64,000 bases of DNA from Hyphomicrobiales bacterium (GTDB lineage: Bacteria; Pseudomonadota; Alphaproteobacteria; Rhizobiales; Beijerinckiaceae): contig JADJVD010000001.1 in the NCBI GenBank assembly GCA_016716745.1, forward strand, positions 663,810 to 727,809, given 5' to 3'. The position numbers and the translations under genes are program-made. Shown here in pieces: positions 18,854 through 29,897 of this stretch. Positions within the stretch are counted from its first letter, which is position 1, and each line of letters begins with the position of its first letter. The notes beneath the pieces are model-generated. The model did no database searches. It saw only the letters and a list, made by a program, of their open reading frames with translations, and had not been told where the DNA came from.

Positions 18854-21800
18854 ATGGGGAGCATGTCGGATAGGAAATTCGGAGATCTGTCTCTTCTAGA
18901 AGAAGAGCGGCTCGCCGAGCTGTTCCAGCAGAGGGGCAGTGACCTCCCGTTTCTCGACGCGCTCAACGAAGAGCTGAAGCAGAGAAATAGCGACGCGGCC
19001 AACGTTCTGCATATAAAGGTGATAACGACTCGCCGCGCACTCGTGCGATCATTATCAACGGCGACAGCCCGAAGCGCAGCCCAGCCATCAGAGTCGGTTC
19101 ACGACTGGCTGCAGGCTTTTCTCGGCGCGCGCAAACTCCCGCGCCCGGATGGGCGGCCGCTCTATCGTTACAGAATGGCGGATGGCGAGTATGAACACGC
19201 AAAGAAGATACTGCGCCGATTGGTGAGCGTCGGACGTTTGCTTGAACCGGATAGCCGCGCCGCTGCGTTGTTTGTCGCATATTGCGCGGATTGGTTCCGC
19301 CGTGAATCGGCTTCGACGTTCCTTCGGTGGGACGACCCTGCGCCCGATCTCTTTCCGTCCGTGCCTTATGTCAGCAAACAGGCGCTGACCACCTCTGGTC
19401 TGGAGTACTGGCGGCGTCCACTGCGACGGAGCGTCCATGCACGCGAGTTTCTGCTCACTGTGGCGCTTGAAGGGGGCTTTCCCGTCAGGATCCTGGCGGA
19501 GGGCGCGCGCGGCTGGCTGAAGGATTATCTGCGCGCGATCATGCGCCGGGCCATCGCCTGGCGAGTTGACAGGGCTGACGAAATTCTTGCGATCGCCGAA
19601 GAAGAGCGCGGCCGAATGCGCAAGAGCTATCAGCACGACGATTTTGTCGCGTTGTGCTCCGAACTCGTCGCGAGCCTCCTCGAACTGCGGAAAAAGGCGG
19701 AAGCCGAAAGCCGCGACGGCATTCGCAACTCAGCGTTTCTCAACGCCAAACATCCAGGCTGGCGCGAGGACCTCCCCATTTACGTTCCGGCCGAGGATGA
19801 AGCCCTTGTCGCCGAGTTGCTGACCGGGTTGCTGGACGAGAAGATGACTGGCCTAACCACGGAAGGCGTGGAGGTCCGGCGCTATCTGGTCAAGCGCGAG
19901 GACGATTGGCACCCGGCGCTACAGCTGCTTGCCGAAGGCGAAATTCCGCCGGCAAGACTGCCCGGACTGCCGGCAACGAGCCGCGCCCGTGTGATTGCGA
20001 CTGGTGAGCTGGGCAAGCACCTTGCCGGCGAGGTCGCGCTCTTCGAACCCCCGGTGGGCGAGCAGCGGCGCTGGCGGGTCCGTCCTTTCATGCACACAGC
20101 GAGGCTACTGATCGATTTCCCCTTCACGGTACCGGCCACGACCACAATAAGCTCGCCGGACTGCACCCCGTATTCATGGACATGGCCGCGCGGCGACGCA
20201 CTGCGGTCGGAGGTGCTTGTGTTTGAGCCCGATGAAGGTTCAACGCCGCACGAGCCGCTGCTTCGCTTCTTTCGCGCGGGTTCGGTGAGTTCTCCTGCGA
20301 AGACCCTTTACGTTCTCGTCCCGCGCGACTGGACGATCGAGCCGACGGTCGACGGCGCGGTGACCGACACCGAGGATATTCCAGCGTTGGGCCGCAAACT
20401 CGCTCGCCTGACCGCGGCCGCCTATTTTCATGGCGGCGAGGGTGACGCAGTTCGTTTCCGGGTCGAGCCGGATTCCGAAGAACGGGAGCATGAGCTCGAG
20501 CTGAGTCCGTTCGCTCCGACAGGCTTTGCGCTTGCCGACGGTGAATGGGAGCTGATCGCATCGCCAGCGCGACCTGTGATTCACGAGGCGAGAAGGCAGC
20601 GGCCGCCAGGAGCCGGGGAGCTGTTTATACGTCGCCTAGGAGGCAAATGGGTGCCGCTCTCTGGGCCGCTCAGCGGTGCTGGGCAGATGGAGCTCTCCTG
20701 GCGCGACCCGGCCGCCAACATCCAGATCGAGAAACGCAAACTGGCCCTCGTGCCCGGCGATGCCCGCATTATCGGCATCATGAAGAGTGCCCTCGACGGC
20801 GAAATCCGCCTCCAAGGGCTTCCCGGATGGACTGCCGCTGTCCACCCGACCGCCTGCACGGTCGATGCGACCGACCCTTCGGATCTTTCGGTCCGGTTCA
20901 CCGGACGCCCCGTGTATCGGCTGCCGATGACCCTGCGGCCGCCGGGGGGGCAATCCTTCGACGTGATCGTTCCGCTTGTCGGCCGAGATGCCGTTGTCGC
21001 ACTGGCCGATGGCGCAATCCTCCCGGCCGGTCGGCATGTCGATATCGGCGCGCTGCGGGGCGCAGTCGCCGTGTCGCCCCGCCGGGCGGTACTTCATCTT
21101 GGCCCGAAGGGTTCCAAGTCGGGCATCAAGACCGTCGTCGATGGCGAACTTCCTCGGGAATCCTGCGCGGCGCGATCGATGAGATCTTCGCCACGCTGCC
21201 CAACCATGATGACTTGGCGGAGATCGATTTCATCGGGGATTCACGGCCGCCGATCCGTATAAGCCGCTACCGTTACGAGCAGCTTGTCCGCGACGGTACC
21301 TTGGTGCGCTGGCTTCCCCCCTCAGACCACTCCGGCGCGGCACCCGTGGGGCGCATGATCTTGGATCCGCGGCACGAGCACGCATTGGAGTATGCCGAGG
21401 ACGGAATGTGGCGGCTCCCCGAGCGGTGCAAAGGACCCTGCCTTGTCTACCTGCGCGATGGCGTCGATGTTATTTCACGGCCGTTCCCGATTGCACAGCC
21501 GGGCACACCCGACACGTATGCCGGTGTTCTGGTTTCAGCCTTGGCGATGACGGACGACAGCGAGCGACAGCGCGCTCTCCTGCACGCGCTCGCCCGGCTC
21601 GGATGCGGCGAGGCCGGCGCGGATGACCTCAAGTGGCTGCGTGACGCCGCCATCAATCTGAATGGGCTTCCAGCAAGCGCTTTCGATGCCTTGAAGCTGC
21701 TGCCTTCGAGTGCGGAAATCCCTATTCACCTATTGCTCAGCGCCCGCGATGCGGGAGAACGAAGCATCGTGTGGTCCCTGCAGAATGAACTGCCATTCCT

Positions 21801-22314
21801 GTGGCTGGCCCTGCCGCTCCGAGCCTGGCGGTTGGCGATGGATCGGCAATGCACCGCCTTAATCAGCGCGCTGGAAGGCGCTCTTGGCCGTGAGAAGGCC
21901 ACGAACGAGACGATGGCGTGGCTGCGCGGCGTGTGTGGCGACCTCACCGCGCTGGAGCCTGCCCTCGAAACGATTTTCGTCATGGCCGGACTGCCGATGG
22001 GGCAGGCGACCGGTAGTCCGTCGCTCCGGGATCTGACGAGCAGTTATGTCCGGGACCAGCACCAGCGGGGCGGCGATGCGCCCAACGATATCGCGGCGCG
22101 CCTTGCGTCGAGCGGGCTGAAGCTTCCATCCGAGATCGAAACGAAATCCCACGCCGATTTTGCGGGCCTCTTTGCCCCTCTCCTGCTCGCCGCAAGTGCG
22201 CGCGAGAAACTCGTGCTCGACCGCGAACAGGCCTTGATCGCCCGCCGCACGCTCCGCGAAGACCCGACTTACGCGTCGGGTGCCTGGCCTCATCTCCTGA
22301 AATTCTACGGCTGA
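18854..22314 (+). CDS. druH: DruH-like large protein of a Druantia type III-like system (one frameshift)
   Basis: About 1153 residues once a single missing base near 21155 is allowed for (GELP... then SGILRGAIDEIFATL continues in the other frame). The start at 18854 has GAGGGAG seven bases upstream. No known catalytic motif is visible. The N-terminus is helical (LEEERLAELFQQRGSDLPFLDALNEEL), the centre is beta-rich, and the C-terminal part is helical again. The call rests on context: an unrecognised protein of this size immediately before (7 bases) a 2000-residue DUF1998 helicase is the arrangement of Druantia type III, DruH-DruE. It acts with the helicase in antiphage defence by inference. 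An alternative is another unnamed helicase-partner defence system. Confidence 0.6.
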
Positions 22315-22321
22315 GCGTGAC

Positions 22322-25300
22322 ATGACACCGTTCGGGGTTCTGAATGAAGTAAAGCGGCGGAGCGCCGAGGCGGTGATTGCGCAGTGGAGGCTTGCACATG
22401 AAGGACTCCGGCGGCATTTGCGCACCCTCCTTGCAGGCGACAGTCCGGCGATCGGCGCCATGCTTCAGGAGCCGGTGCTTGAAGGCGCTCACCCGTTCGT
22501 CACCGCCGACGCGACGATGGCGGCGCTCGCTGGCTCTGTCCTGCACCCTGATCTCGTCGCGGCGTTGGACGGTCTGCCCGCTGGCCACGACTATCGCTTT
22601 CCGCGCACCCGTAAGCCGTTCCTGCACCAGGCCGACGCCTGGCGCTTGCTTGCGGAACCTGAACCCCGGTCGGTCTTGGTCACCTCGGGCACGGGATCCG
22701 GAAAAACGGAATGCTTTCTCTTTCCGATACTGAGCGACCTGGTCATGCAGGCGCAGGGGCGGCGCGAGCCGCTCGAAGGCGTGCAGGCGATCATGCTCTA
22801 CCCCCTCAATGCGCTGATCGAGAGCCAGCGCGAACGACTCTCCGCATGGACGCAACCTCTCGGCGTTAGCGTTCGCTATTGCCTCTACAATGGCGATTTG
22901 CAGCGCGCCGCAAGGGAGTCCGAACGCCGCCGCACGCCGGAACAGGTCATCGACCGGGAGCGGCTGCGCGCCAGCCCGCCGCCGCTGCTTGTCACCAATA
23001 TCACCATGCTCGAATACATGCTGGCCCGCGCCGAGGACAGACCGATTATCAACGCCTCGCAGGGCAAGTTGAAGTGGATCGTGCTCGACGAGGCCCATTC
23101 GTTGGTCGGTGCGGCGGCGGCCGAAATCGCGCTGCTGCTGCGGCGCGTCATGCTCGCCTTTTCCGTGAAGCCGGAAGAGGTTCGCTTCGTCGCAACCTCG
23201 GCCACCATTGGCTCGGGCGAGAATGTACGCCAGCAGCTTCAGCGCTTCCTCGCCGACGTCGCCGGCATTCCCGACGATCGCGTCCACGTCATCGAGGGGC
23301 GGCGCCGGATGCCGCGGCGCCCTGAGGGCGCTTACGTCCGTCCGTCCGTCAACATCCGCACCGCAGAGCCGGCCGTGCTTTTCGACGTTCTTGGTCGCGA
23401 CCCGACCACGTGGCGACTCGTCGAGCGGTTGTTCGATGGCAGCGTGGCACTCGCGGACTTTGACGCGCCCGCGAAGACGTACGGCGTCGACGCGGCCGAT
23501 CTCATTCTTGCGATGTCGCGCGCGGCGCGGCATCCGGGCGAGATGGAGGAAGAGCGTCTCGCACCGATCCGCCTGCATGCCTTTGAGCGCGCCGTTCCCG
23601 GCATCTGGAGCTGCATCAATCCGGTCTGCTCGCAAAGGCCATCGGACTGGCCCTTTGGCCGCATCCTCCCGGAGCGCGCCGACGAATGCCCATCCTGCGG
23701 CGCCCCAGTTCTGGAGGTGGTGAGCTGTTTTGAATGCGGCGAGGCCTTCCTGGAAGGAGTCGAGGCAGGTTCGCGCCTGACGGCGCCGCTGCGCAATCCG
23801 CCGCGGGATGAGTTCGCCTTCGACAGCGCCCGCGAGAGCGACGACGGTTCGGAAGATGCGGAAGGCGCCGAAGACGACACAGCGCAACAGGAGGACGTCC
23901 CCGCCTGGGACCGCCTTTTTGCAACCCATCCGACCCCGGCCGCCCGCGGTTTCTGGCTCGACGAAAACGCTGGATGGCGCGTTGCCGACGGGCCAGCCGA
24001 TGGCAGACTGTCGCTCCGGTACGACGAGCACCACGGACCGCGCGTTTGCCCGCACTGCAGCCCCACGGGACGCCAGGGTCCTGAGCGGATCCGGCCGCTC
24101 CGCTTCGGGGCGCCCTTCATCCTTGGTAACGCGGCCCCGATTCTGCTCGAAGGTGTTGACCCCGCAAAGGCTGAGGCAGGCGAGAAGCTTCCTTCCGCAG
24201 GCCGTCGCCTACTTTCCTTCACCGACAGCCGTCAGGGCACGGCGCGCATGGCCGCCAAGCTCCAAATTGAATCGGAACGCAATTTCGTGCGTTCTTTTGT
24301 CTACCATCAAGTGCAGGCGTCGATGCGCCCGCCGACCGGAGCGGACCAGGACGCAGATAAGCTCAAAACAGAAATCCAGGAGCTGGAAGCGGCTCTCGCG
24401 GCGACCAAGCTGCAGGCGCTAGAAGGCATGCTCGCCGAAAAGCGGCGCGAACTCACACGGCTCGCATCTGGCAGCACCGACGGCATCGCATGGCCTGAAC
24501 TCGTGAACCGGCTGGCGGGACGCATCGAGGTCGCTGAATGGATCAAGGGCGTGTGGCAGTCACGCGACGAAGAGCTATTCACTGACGAATCTAGGATTGC
24601 TGAATTCTTGCTGCTTCGGGAGTTTGCGCGCCGGCCTAAGCGCGCGAACTCGGCGGAAACATTGGCCATCGCGCGTCTCCGCAACCCCAGTGTCGACCGG
24701 CTCGCCGACTCCCAGCTTCCCGCTGTCTTCCGACGCAAGGGCAAGACCCTCGACGATTGGCGAGCCTATCTAGACGCTGTACTGACTTGGTTCGTGAGGG
24801 CGAACGGCGCCGTCGCTATCTCCCGGCAGATGCAGCATTGGGTTCTGTCCAAGGCGAAACTGACGTCGCTCGTCGGCCCCGACGGCAAGATTGACGATGA
24901 TGCCAAACTGCGCGCGTGGCCGAACGGATACTTTCGCGCCCACCCGCTCTCGCGCCCCGTCGCTTTCCTTCTTCAAGGCCTGGGGCTCAATCTCGAAGAC
25001 ACAAGCGATCGGTCCGATCTCGACGAGTGCCTGCGCACGGCATGGACCCAGGTGCAATCTACTTTCTCCGCCGATCCAGAACGGCGCGCCTTCGACTTCA
25101 CCAAGACCTTCGTCGCCCCCGTCATCGATGGGTTCTTTTGCCCGGTCACACGCCGCCTTCTGGATCGCGCCCCGTTTGGCCTTAGCCCCTATGGGCTCGA
25201 TGAGCAGGTCGAGGCGCGCCGGCGCGCCCTTCCTATCGCCATGCCGAAACACCCGGCCCCGATGTTGGGACTCACCGATGCGACCGATGCGCGGGCGACG

Positions 25301-28300
25301 ACCCACGCATGGATGGAAACGGACGCGGCGATTGCCGCGCTAAGAGACAAAGGAGCCTGGACGGACATTTTCGACCGCATCGCGCTTTTCGCCGATTATG
25401 CACGGTCGGCCGAGCATTCCGCACAGCAGGATAGCGGACGGCTACGCCGCTACGAGCGTGAATTCAAGGCCGGCAAGATTAACATTTTGAACTGCTCTAC
25501 AACGATGGAGATGGGCGTCGATATCGGCTCTGTCTCTACTGTGATGATGACCAATGTTCCGCCGTCTATCGCCAACTACCGGCAGCGCGTTGGTCGTGCC
25601 GGCCGACGCGGTCAGGCGGTGGCGCTGGCTTTCACCTTCTGCAAGGACCGGCCGCTCGATAGCGCGGCGTTTCTCGATCCACAGGCTTACCTGCAGCGAA
25701 CTCTCGCCGCACCAAAGGTGACGCTCAGCAGCCGGCCGATTGTGCAACGTCACATCAACGCTTTCCTCCTCAGCAACTTCATGCGCGAACATGCCGGCGA
25801 CGCGCTCAAGATGCAGATCAGGCGCCTTCCTCGGCTGCCCGGCTGATCCGGAGAAGCGCGTCCGTCCAAAGCCGAACGGCCCGTGGAAAGCTTTATTGAC
25901 TGGCTTGAGCGCCCCGCAACAGCGAGCGTCTTCAAGGGCAGCCTCGCGACGCTGACGCAGCGCTCGATCCTTGAGGGTGACCAGAGCCTGGTCGAGGATA
26001 CACGAGAAGCCATTACCAGGCTCGCGTGTGACTTTGTCGCCGAATGGGAGGGGCTGGTCACCCTTGCAAAGGATGAAGGCCTCCAAGACGCGGGCAAGTC
26101 CCGAATGGCGGTTGAGCTTCGGCGCATGTGCGGGGAATTCCTGCTTGGCAGCCTTGCTGACCGAGGATTCCTTCCGGGGCACGGCTTTCCGACGGATGTG
26201 GTTTCGTTCATGCCCGGAAAGGAATTCAAGTCCCCGCAAGACACGCCGGCGGAAGGCGCGCGCCAATTTCGGACCGTTGGACCGCAACGTTCCCTTGATC
26301 TCGCCATCCGCGACTATGCGCCGGGCTCGGAAGTCGTTCTCGACGGCCTCGTTCATAAATCGGCCGGCGTGACCCTGAACTGGAAACGCCCCGCAAACGA
26401 AGAGAACGTGGCAGAAATCCAGAGTCTGCGCTATCTCTGGCGCTGCGCAGCATGCGGCGGGAGCGACATCGCACGTGGTGGGCCTCCCGACTGCTGCCCG
26501 GTATGCGGCGCTGAGCGGCCCACCAGCGAAGAGTTCCTCCGCCCCGCTGGCTTTTCGGTCGATCCGCGCATCCGCGCGCATGCCGACACGGACAGTCTCT
26601 CCTATGTTCCACCGGAAGATCCGGTTGTCTCCACTCGCGATGCGGCGTGGCGAAGTCTACCAGTGCCTGAGCTCGGGCGTTACCGGTGCAGCCGCGAGGG
26701 CTTGGTCTACTATTCCAATCGCGGCGGGCTGGGCGGCTCTGGCTATGCGATCTGCCTCCAGTGCGGCCGGGCTGAAGCCGATAGCGACAGTCGTGGGCTG
26801 TCGGCACTCCCGCCGGCGCTCGTCGGCCACAAGCCGCTGCGTTACCGGAAGGGCCAAGACCTGTGTCCGGGCAACGACAAGCCTTTCAGCATCAAGCGTA
26901 ACCTCGCGCTCGGCCTGGAAATCACGACCGATGTCTTCGAATTTCAGCCGCAGCACACGTTACGCCGGGCCAGCGCCAATGCGCTCGTGATCGCGGTGCG
27001 GGAGGCGCTTGCCCAGGAACTCGGCGTCGAGGCTGACGAAATGGGCTTCGCCGTCGGCCAGAGCCAAAATGCGTTCGGGGCACCGGCCGTGTCTCTGTTC
27101 CTGTTCGATCGGGTCGCCGGCGGCGCTGGCTTCGCGGTGTCGTTTGAGCATCTGATGCGCCCCGTCATCCGTCGCGCCGAGCGGATACTCGACTGCGAAA
27201 CGCCCGGATGCGAGAAGGCTTGCGCGGCATGTGTGCTCACCTCCGACGCACCTGGCGGCAAGGATGAGCTCGACCGAACTGCAGCGCTGGCATTCCTTCA
27301 AACGCGTCTCAAATTCCCCGACGAGCTTGGCCCGGACGAACGCTTCGTCGAGGGCGCTGGCCTATCCCTCGCGCCGCTCGACGAGATTGACCGTGAACTC
27401 CGTCTTTCCGCACATTCGACCCTGACCGTCTTCCTTCCCGACCAGAGCAACCCCGCCGCCTTCCAGGATTGGCCGCTTGCCGCAGAACTGCTGGATTGGC
27501 GGAAGCGTGGTCATGGTACGCAGCTCGCACTCGCGCAGGCGCTCCTCGCTACACTTACCCCGGCGGAAAAGCTCGGCCTTCGTGACTTCGCGTTGCAATA
27601 CAATGTTGAGCTCGCCGTGGCAGAGGCGCCGGCCTTTCCGAACGACGCGCATGCGCTGGCGATGGTCCATACGGGAGGGCACTCCAGCCAAATCTGGGCC
27701 ACGCGCGAGGCGGAGCCACGCGTCCCCGGCCCTGCGTGGGGACGTCCCATCGGCCACGCCCTCGCCAAAGGAAGCGCGTCGATCGCTACGTCGTTCGCTG
27801 CGGTGGATCTGGACACGCTCCTTCCGCCTCCGGGGGCACAGCTGCGCCAGATCTGCACGGAACTCGACTGCGATCTTGCCACGTTTGGTGCCCGCGCATC
27901 CAAGATCATCGTCGAATTGCTGATGAAATGCGGCAGCTGGCCGAGAGCGGGCATTACACAGGCAGTCTACCGGGACTCCTATGTGTCCTCGCCTTTGGTG
28001 GCTCGCCTACTGATCGACACGATCAAGCAGATTTTCTCGCAGTCTGGCGCTGCAGAGGCCGCCCTCGTCATCGAGACCCGTTCACCGCGTCCCAAAGGCG
28101 CACGCGGAGATCCTTGGCAAATTTGGCACGATTGGCGCAACGCTGCCGATCAGAGAGCGGTCATCGAATTGTTTGGCAAGCAGCGCGGCCTACGAGTTCT
28201 CGTGTTTCAAAAGGATGTGCCGCATGGACGCTATCTCGATATCAATTTCGAGGACGGAACCAATGCAACAATCGTGCTCGATCAGGGGTTCGGCGCTTGG

Positions 28301-28444
28301 ACGCCGCCGCGAGATGTAATTGTTCGTTATAATTTCTCGGTCGATACCAACGCTCAAGTAAAGTCGCTCACAAGCGTGAATGCTATTCTTCAACGACGCG
28401 GAATTGGCAACACCTATTTCGTTGCCGCATCTGGGAAAATATGA
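22322..28444 (+). CDS. druE: DruE-like giant helicase with DUF1998-type region (two compensating frameshifts)
   Basis: 2040 residues when an extra base near 25822 and a missing base near 25881 are corrected; between them GAFLGCPADPEKRVRPK reads in another frame, and the sum is zero. Superfamily 2 helicase motifs are clear: Walker A GTGSGKT at residues 123-129, DEAH at 256-259, SAT at 293-295, and motifs V-VI in STTMEMGVDIGS and YRQRVGRAGRRGQ near 1060-1100. Zinc-type cysteines occur near 450 (CSFEC-like pairs), 860-900 and at CETPGCEKACAAC near 1624, the DUF1998 hallmark. The last 390 residues are unassigned; the PHGRYLDI region weakly recalls a phospholipase D-like MIT_C fold. Size and gene order fit DruE of Druantia type III. 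DISARM is less likely, because its helicase and DUF1998 proteins are separate genes. Confidence 0.72.
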
Positions 28445-28519
28445 TTGCACACGCAACCACTTGGGCGCTTAGTCCCAGAGCATCACGGCACAGATTTGGC
28501 TGTTTTCGATCGGGGACGA

Positions 28520-28684
28520 ATTACGGCCCAGATACTTCACGGGAGCGCCCGCGCGACAGCGGCGGTCCGTCGAGCGATACAAGACGGTCAAGCGAGCATA
28601 TGGGCGCTATCGAGCCGTCATGGCATCAACCCGAAGACGGTTGCCAAGTGGAAACAACGGACAACGACGTGCGACGCCGTCATG
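28520..28684 (+). mobile_element. IS481-family transposase remnant, N-terminal part
   Basis: The segment reads HGSARATAAVRRAIQDGQ, then LSSRHGINPKTVAKWKQR, the N-terminal helix-turn-helix of IS481-type transposases (about residues 5-50). Similarity stops after that. It complements the C-terminal remnant at 18222-18790 and has the same orientation, so the two fragments bracket the DruH/DruE pair. Confidence 0.8.
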
Positions 28685-28690
28685 GGTGTT

Positions 28691-29168
28691 ATCCGGCGTG
28701 ATTCTCGGCGAGAAGAGCACGCGAGGCTGCCGCCAGCGCCCCGCCTGCCCACACAGCCCTCGATGCCGCCGGCCGATCTGTTGAAATATTTCGCGTGGGC
28801 GGCGTACCGGTTGAGGGTCTCGGTGGATGGTGTTCTGTCCAGCCGTAGAAGGATTTCGATTTCGATTTCATCAGCCGATCGTGCGGCCCTGGCGCAAAGG
28901 TGCGCGGCATCATGAATCTCCAACGAAGAGGTTCAGCGCAGCGAGAAATCCGAAGATGTAGAGAAGGGCATTTCCGAGGACAAAGCGAAGCTTAAGGGTT
29001 ATCTCGATTGCGGCATTAGCTTCGACGACGCGGCTTGGGCATTTTTGCCGGGCCGAACCGCGGCGCCTGGGGAAGCACGCGCGGGAGCATCGCGACGACG
29101 TGCAGGCGAAGGCCTACAATATCGCTGAGCCGAAGGCGCAGGGCGGCTCCAGTTCCATGCACATCGTT
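28691..29168. other. non-coding or degenerate stretch between the two defence modules
   Basis: About 480 bases with no gene I can support. Short frames occur on both strands but none has a credible start, ribosome site or family resemblance. It is probably worn mobile-element DNA. No hairpin terminator clear enough to annotate was found. Confidence 0.5.
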
Positions 29169-29897
29169 TCATGATGAACTTCGTCCAGGCGAGCGAGAAG
29201 TGTCACTCAATGGCAAATTATTCAACAAACGCTGGATATCGCGCCACTGCGGCAGGTAGCTGTCGAGCAATCGATAGAAAGCATCTGTGTGCGTCCGCTC
29301 ACGCAGGTGTGCCAGCTCATGCAGCACGACGTACTCCAAGCATTCAGGCGGCTTCCTGGCGAGTTCGGTGTTGAGCCGAATGTTGCCGCTGTCCGGCTGA
29401 CAACTCCCCCATTTGGTCTTCATACGCTGAACGAATAGGCGCTTCGCCGTTACCCCGAGCTGCTTCTCCCAACGCTCAATAATCGGCGCTGCGGCCTGCC
29501 TCAGTCTTTCGCGATACCACCCTTCAACGAACGCATGCCGTTCATCCCTTGACATCTGTGAGGGCGCATAGATCAGAAGCGACCGATGCGCCTGTTGGAT
29601 TGAGGGAGGTCCGTCGTGATGGATGACGCGCAACAGAACGCGCTCGCCCCAGACATAGTGGCTCTCCCTGTCGATGTAGTCACGCACGGCCTCGCGCGGC
29701 TGCGCCACGAGCTTCTGCTGGTTCTTTCTGATCCACCTGAGCCGTGAGATGGCGAACGCCCTGATGGCGTCCAGTCCGAGTGTGTGTGGCGCAGCGATGC
29801 GGATGCGGCCCGTCGGCGGGTGCACGCTGAGGTGCAGGTTCTTGATGTCCTTCCAGATCACGTCGACTGTCAGGTCCCCCACGCTCACGACCTGCAT
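29169..29897 (-). CDS. YgjP-like zinc metallopeptidase (DUF45) of the hsd operon
   Basis: 242 residues from the ATG at 29897; a GTG at 29900 is also possible. The zinc site HELAH is at about residue 190, with the downstream acidic/His segment HTDAFYRLLDSYLPQW. The substrate-region motif RMKTKWGSCQPDSGNIRLNT lies before it, typical of DUF45/YgjP (SprT- and Wss1-like) proteins. The start overlaps the hsdR stop (TGATG, or GTGA for the alternative), so it is part of the restriction operon. DUF45 peptidases often accompany type I restriction genes. A role in proteolysis of DNA-bound or restriction complexes is inference. Confidence 0.88.
   Translation of the reverse strand: MQVVSVGDLTVDVIWKDIKNLHLSVHPPTGRIRIAAPHTLGLDAIRAFAISRLRWIRKNQQKLVAQPREAVRDYIDRESHYVWGERVLLRVIHHDGPPSIQQAHRSLLIYAPSQMSRDERHAFVEGWYRERLRQAAAPIIERWEKQLGVTAKRLFVQRMKTKWGSCQPDSGNIRLNTELARKPPECLEYVVLHELAHLRERTHTDAFYRLLDSYLPQWRDIQRLLNNLPLSDTSRSPGRSSS

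Noticed and set aside
25841..25883. A true gene boundary splitting the helicase into two genes
   Set aside because: Conserved protein sequence continues across the stop in another frame, and two opposite one-base changes restore one long frame.
18854..28444. DISARM or Dpd interpretation of the helicase pair
   Set aside because: DISARM has helicase and DUF1998 proteins as separate genes plus a methylase, and no deazaguanine genes are present. The two-gene layout fits Druantia III better.
28618..28923. A 101-codon minus-strand frame after the IS remnant
   Set aside because: It is antisense to the IS481 N-terminal remnant, has no ribosome site and no recognisable family.
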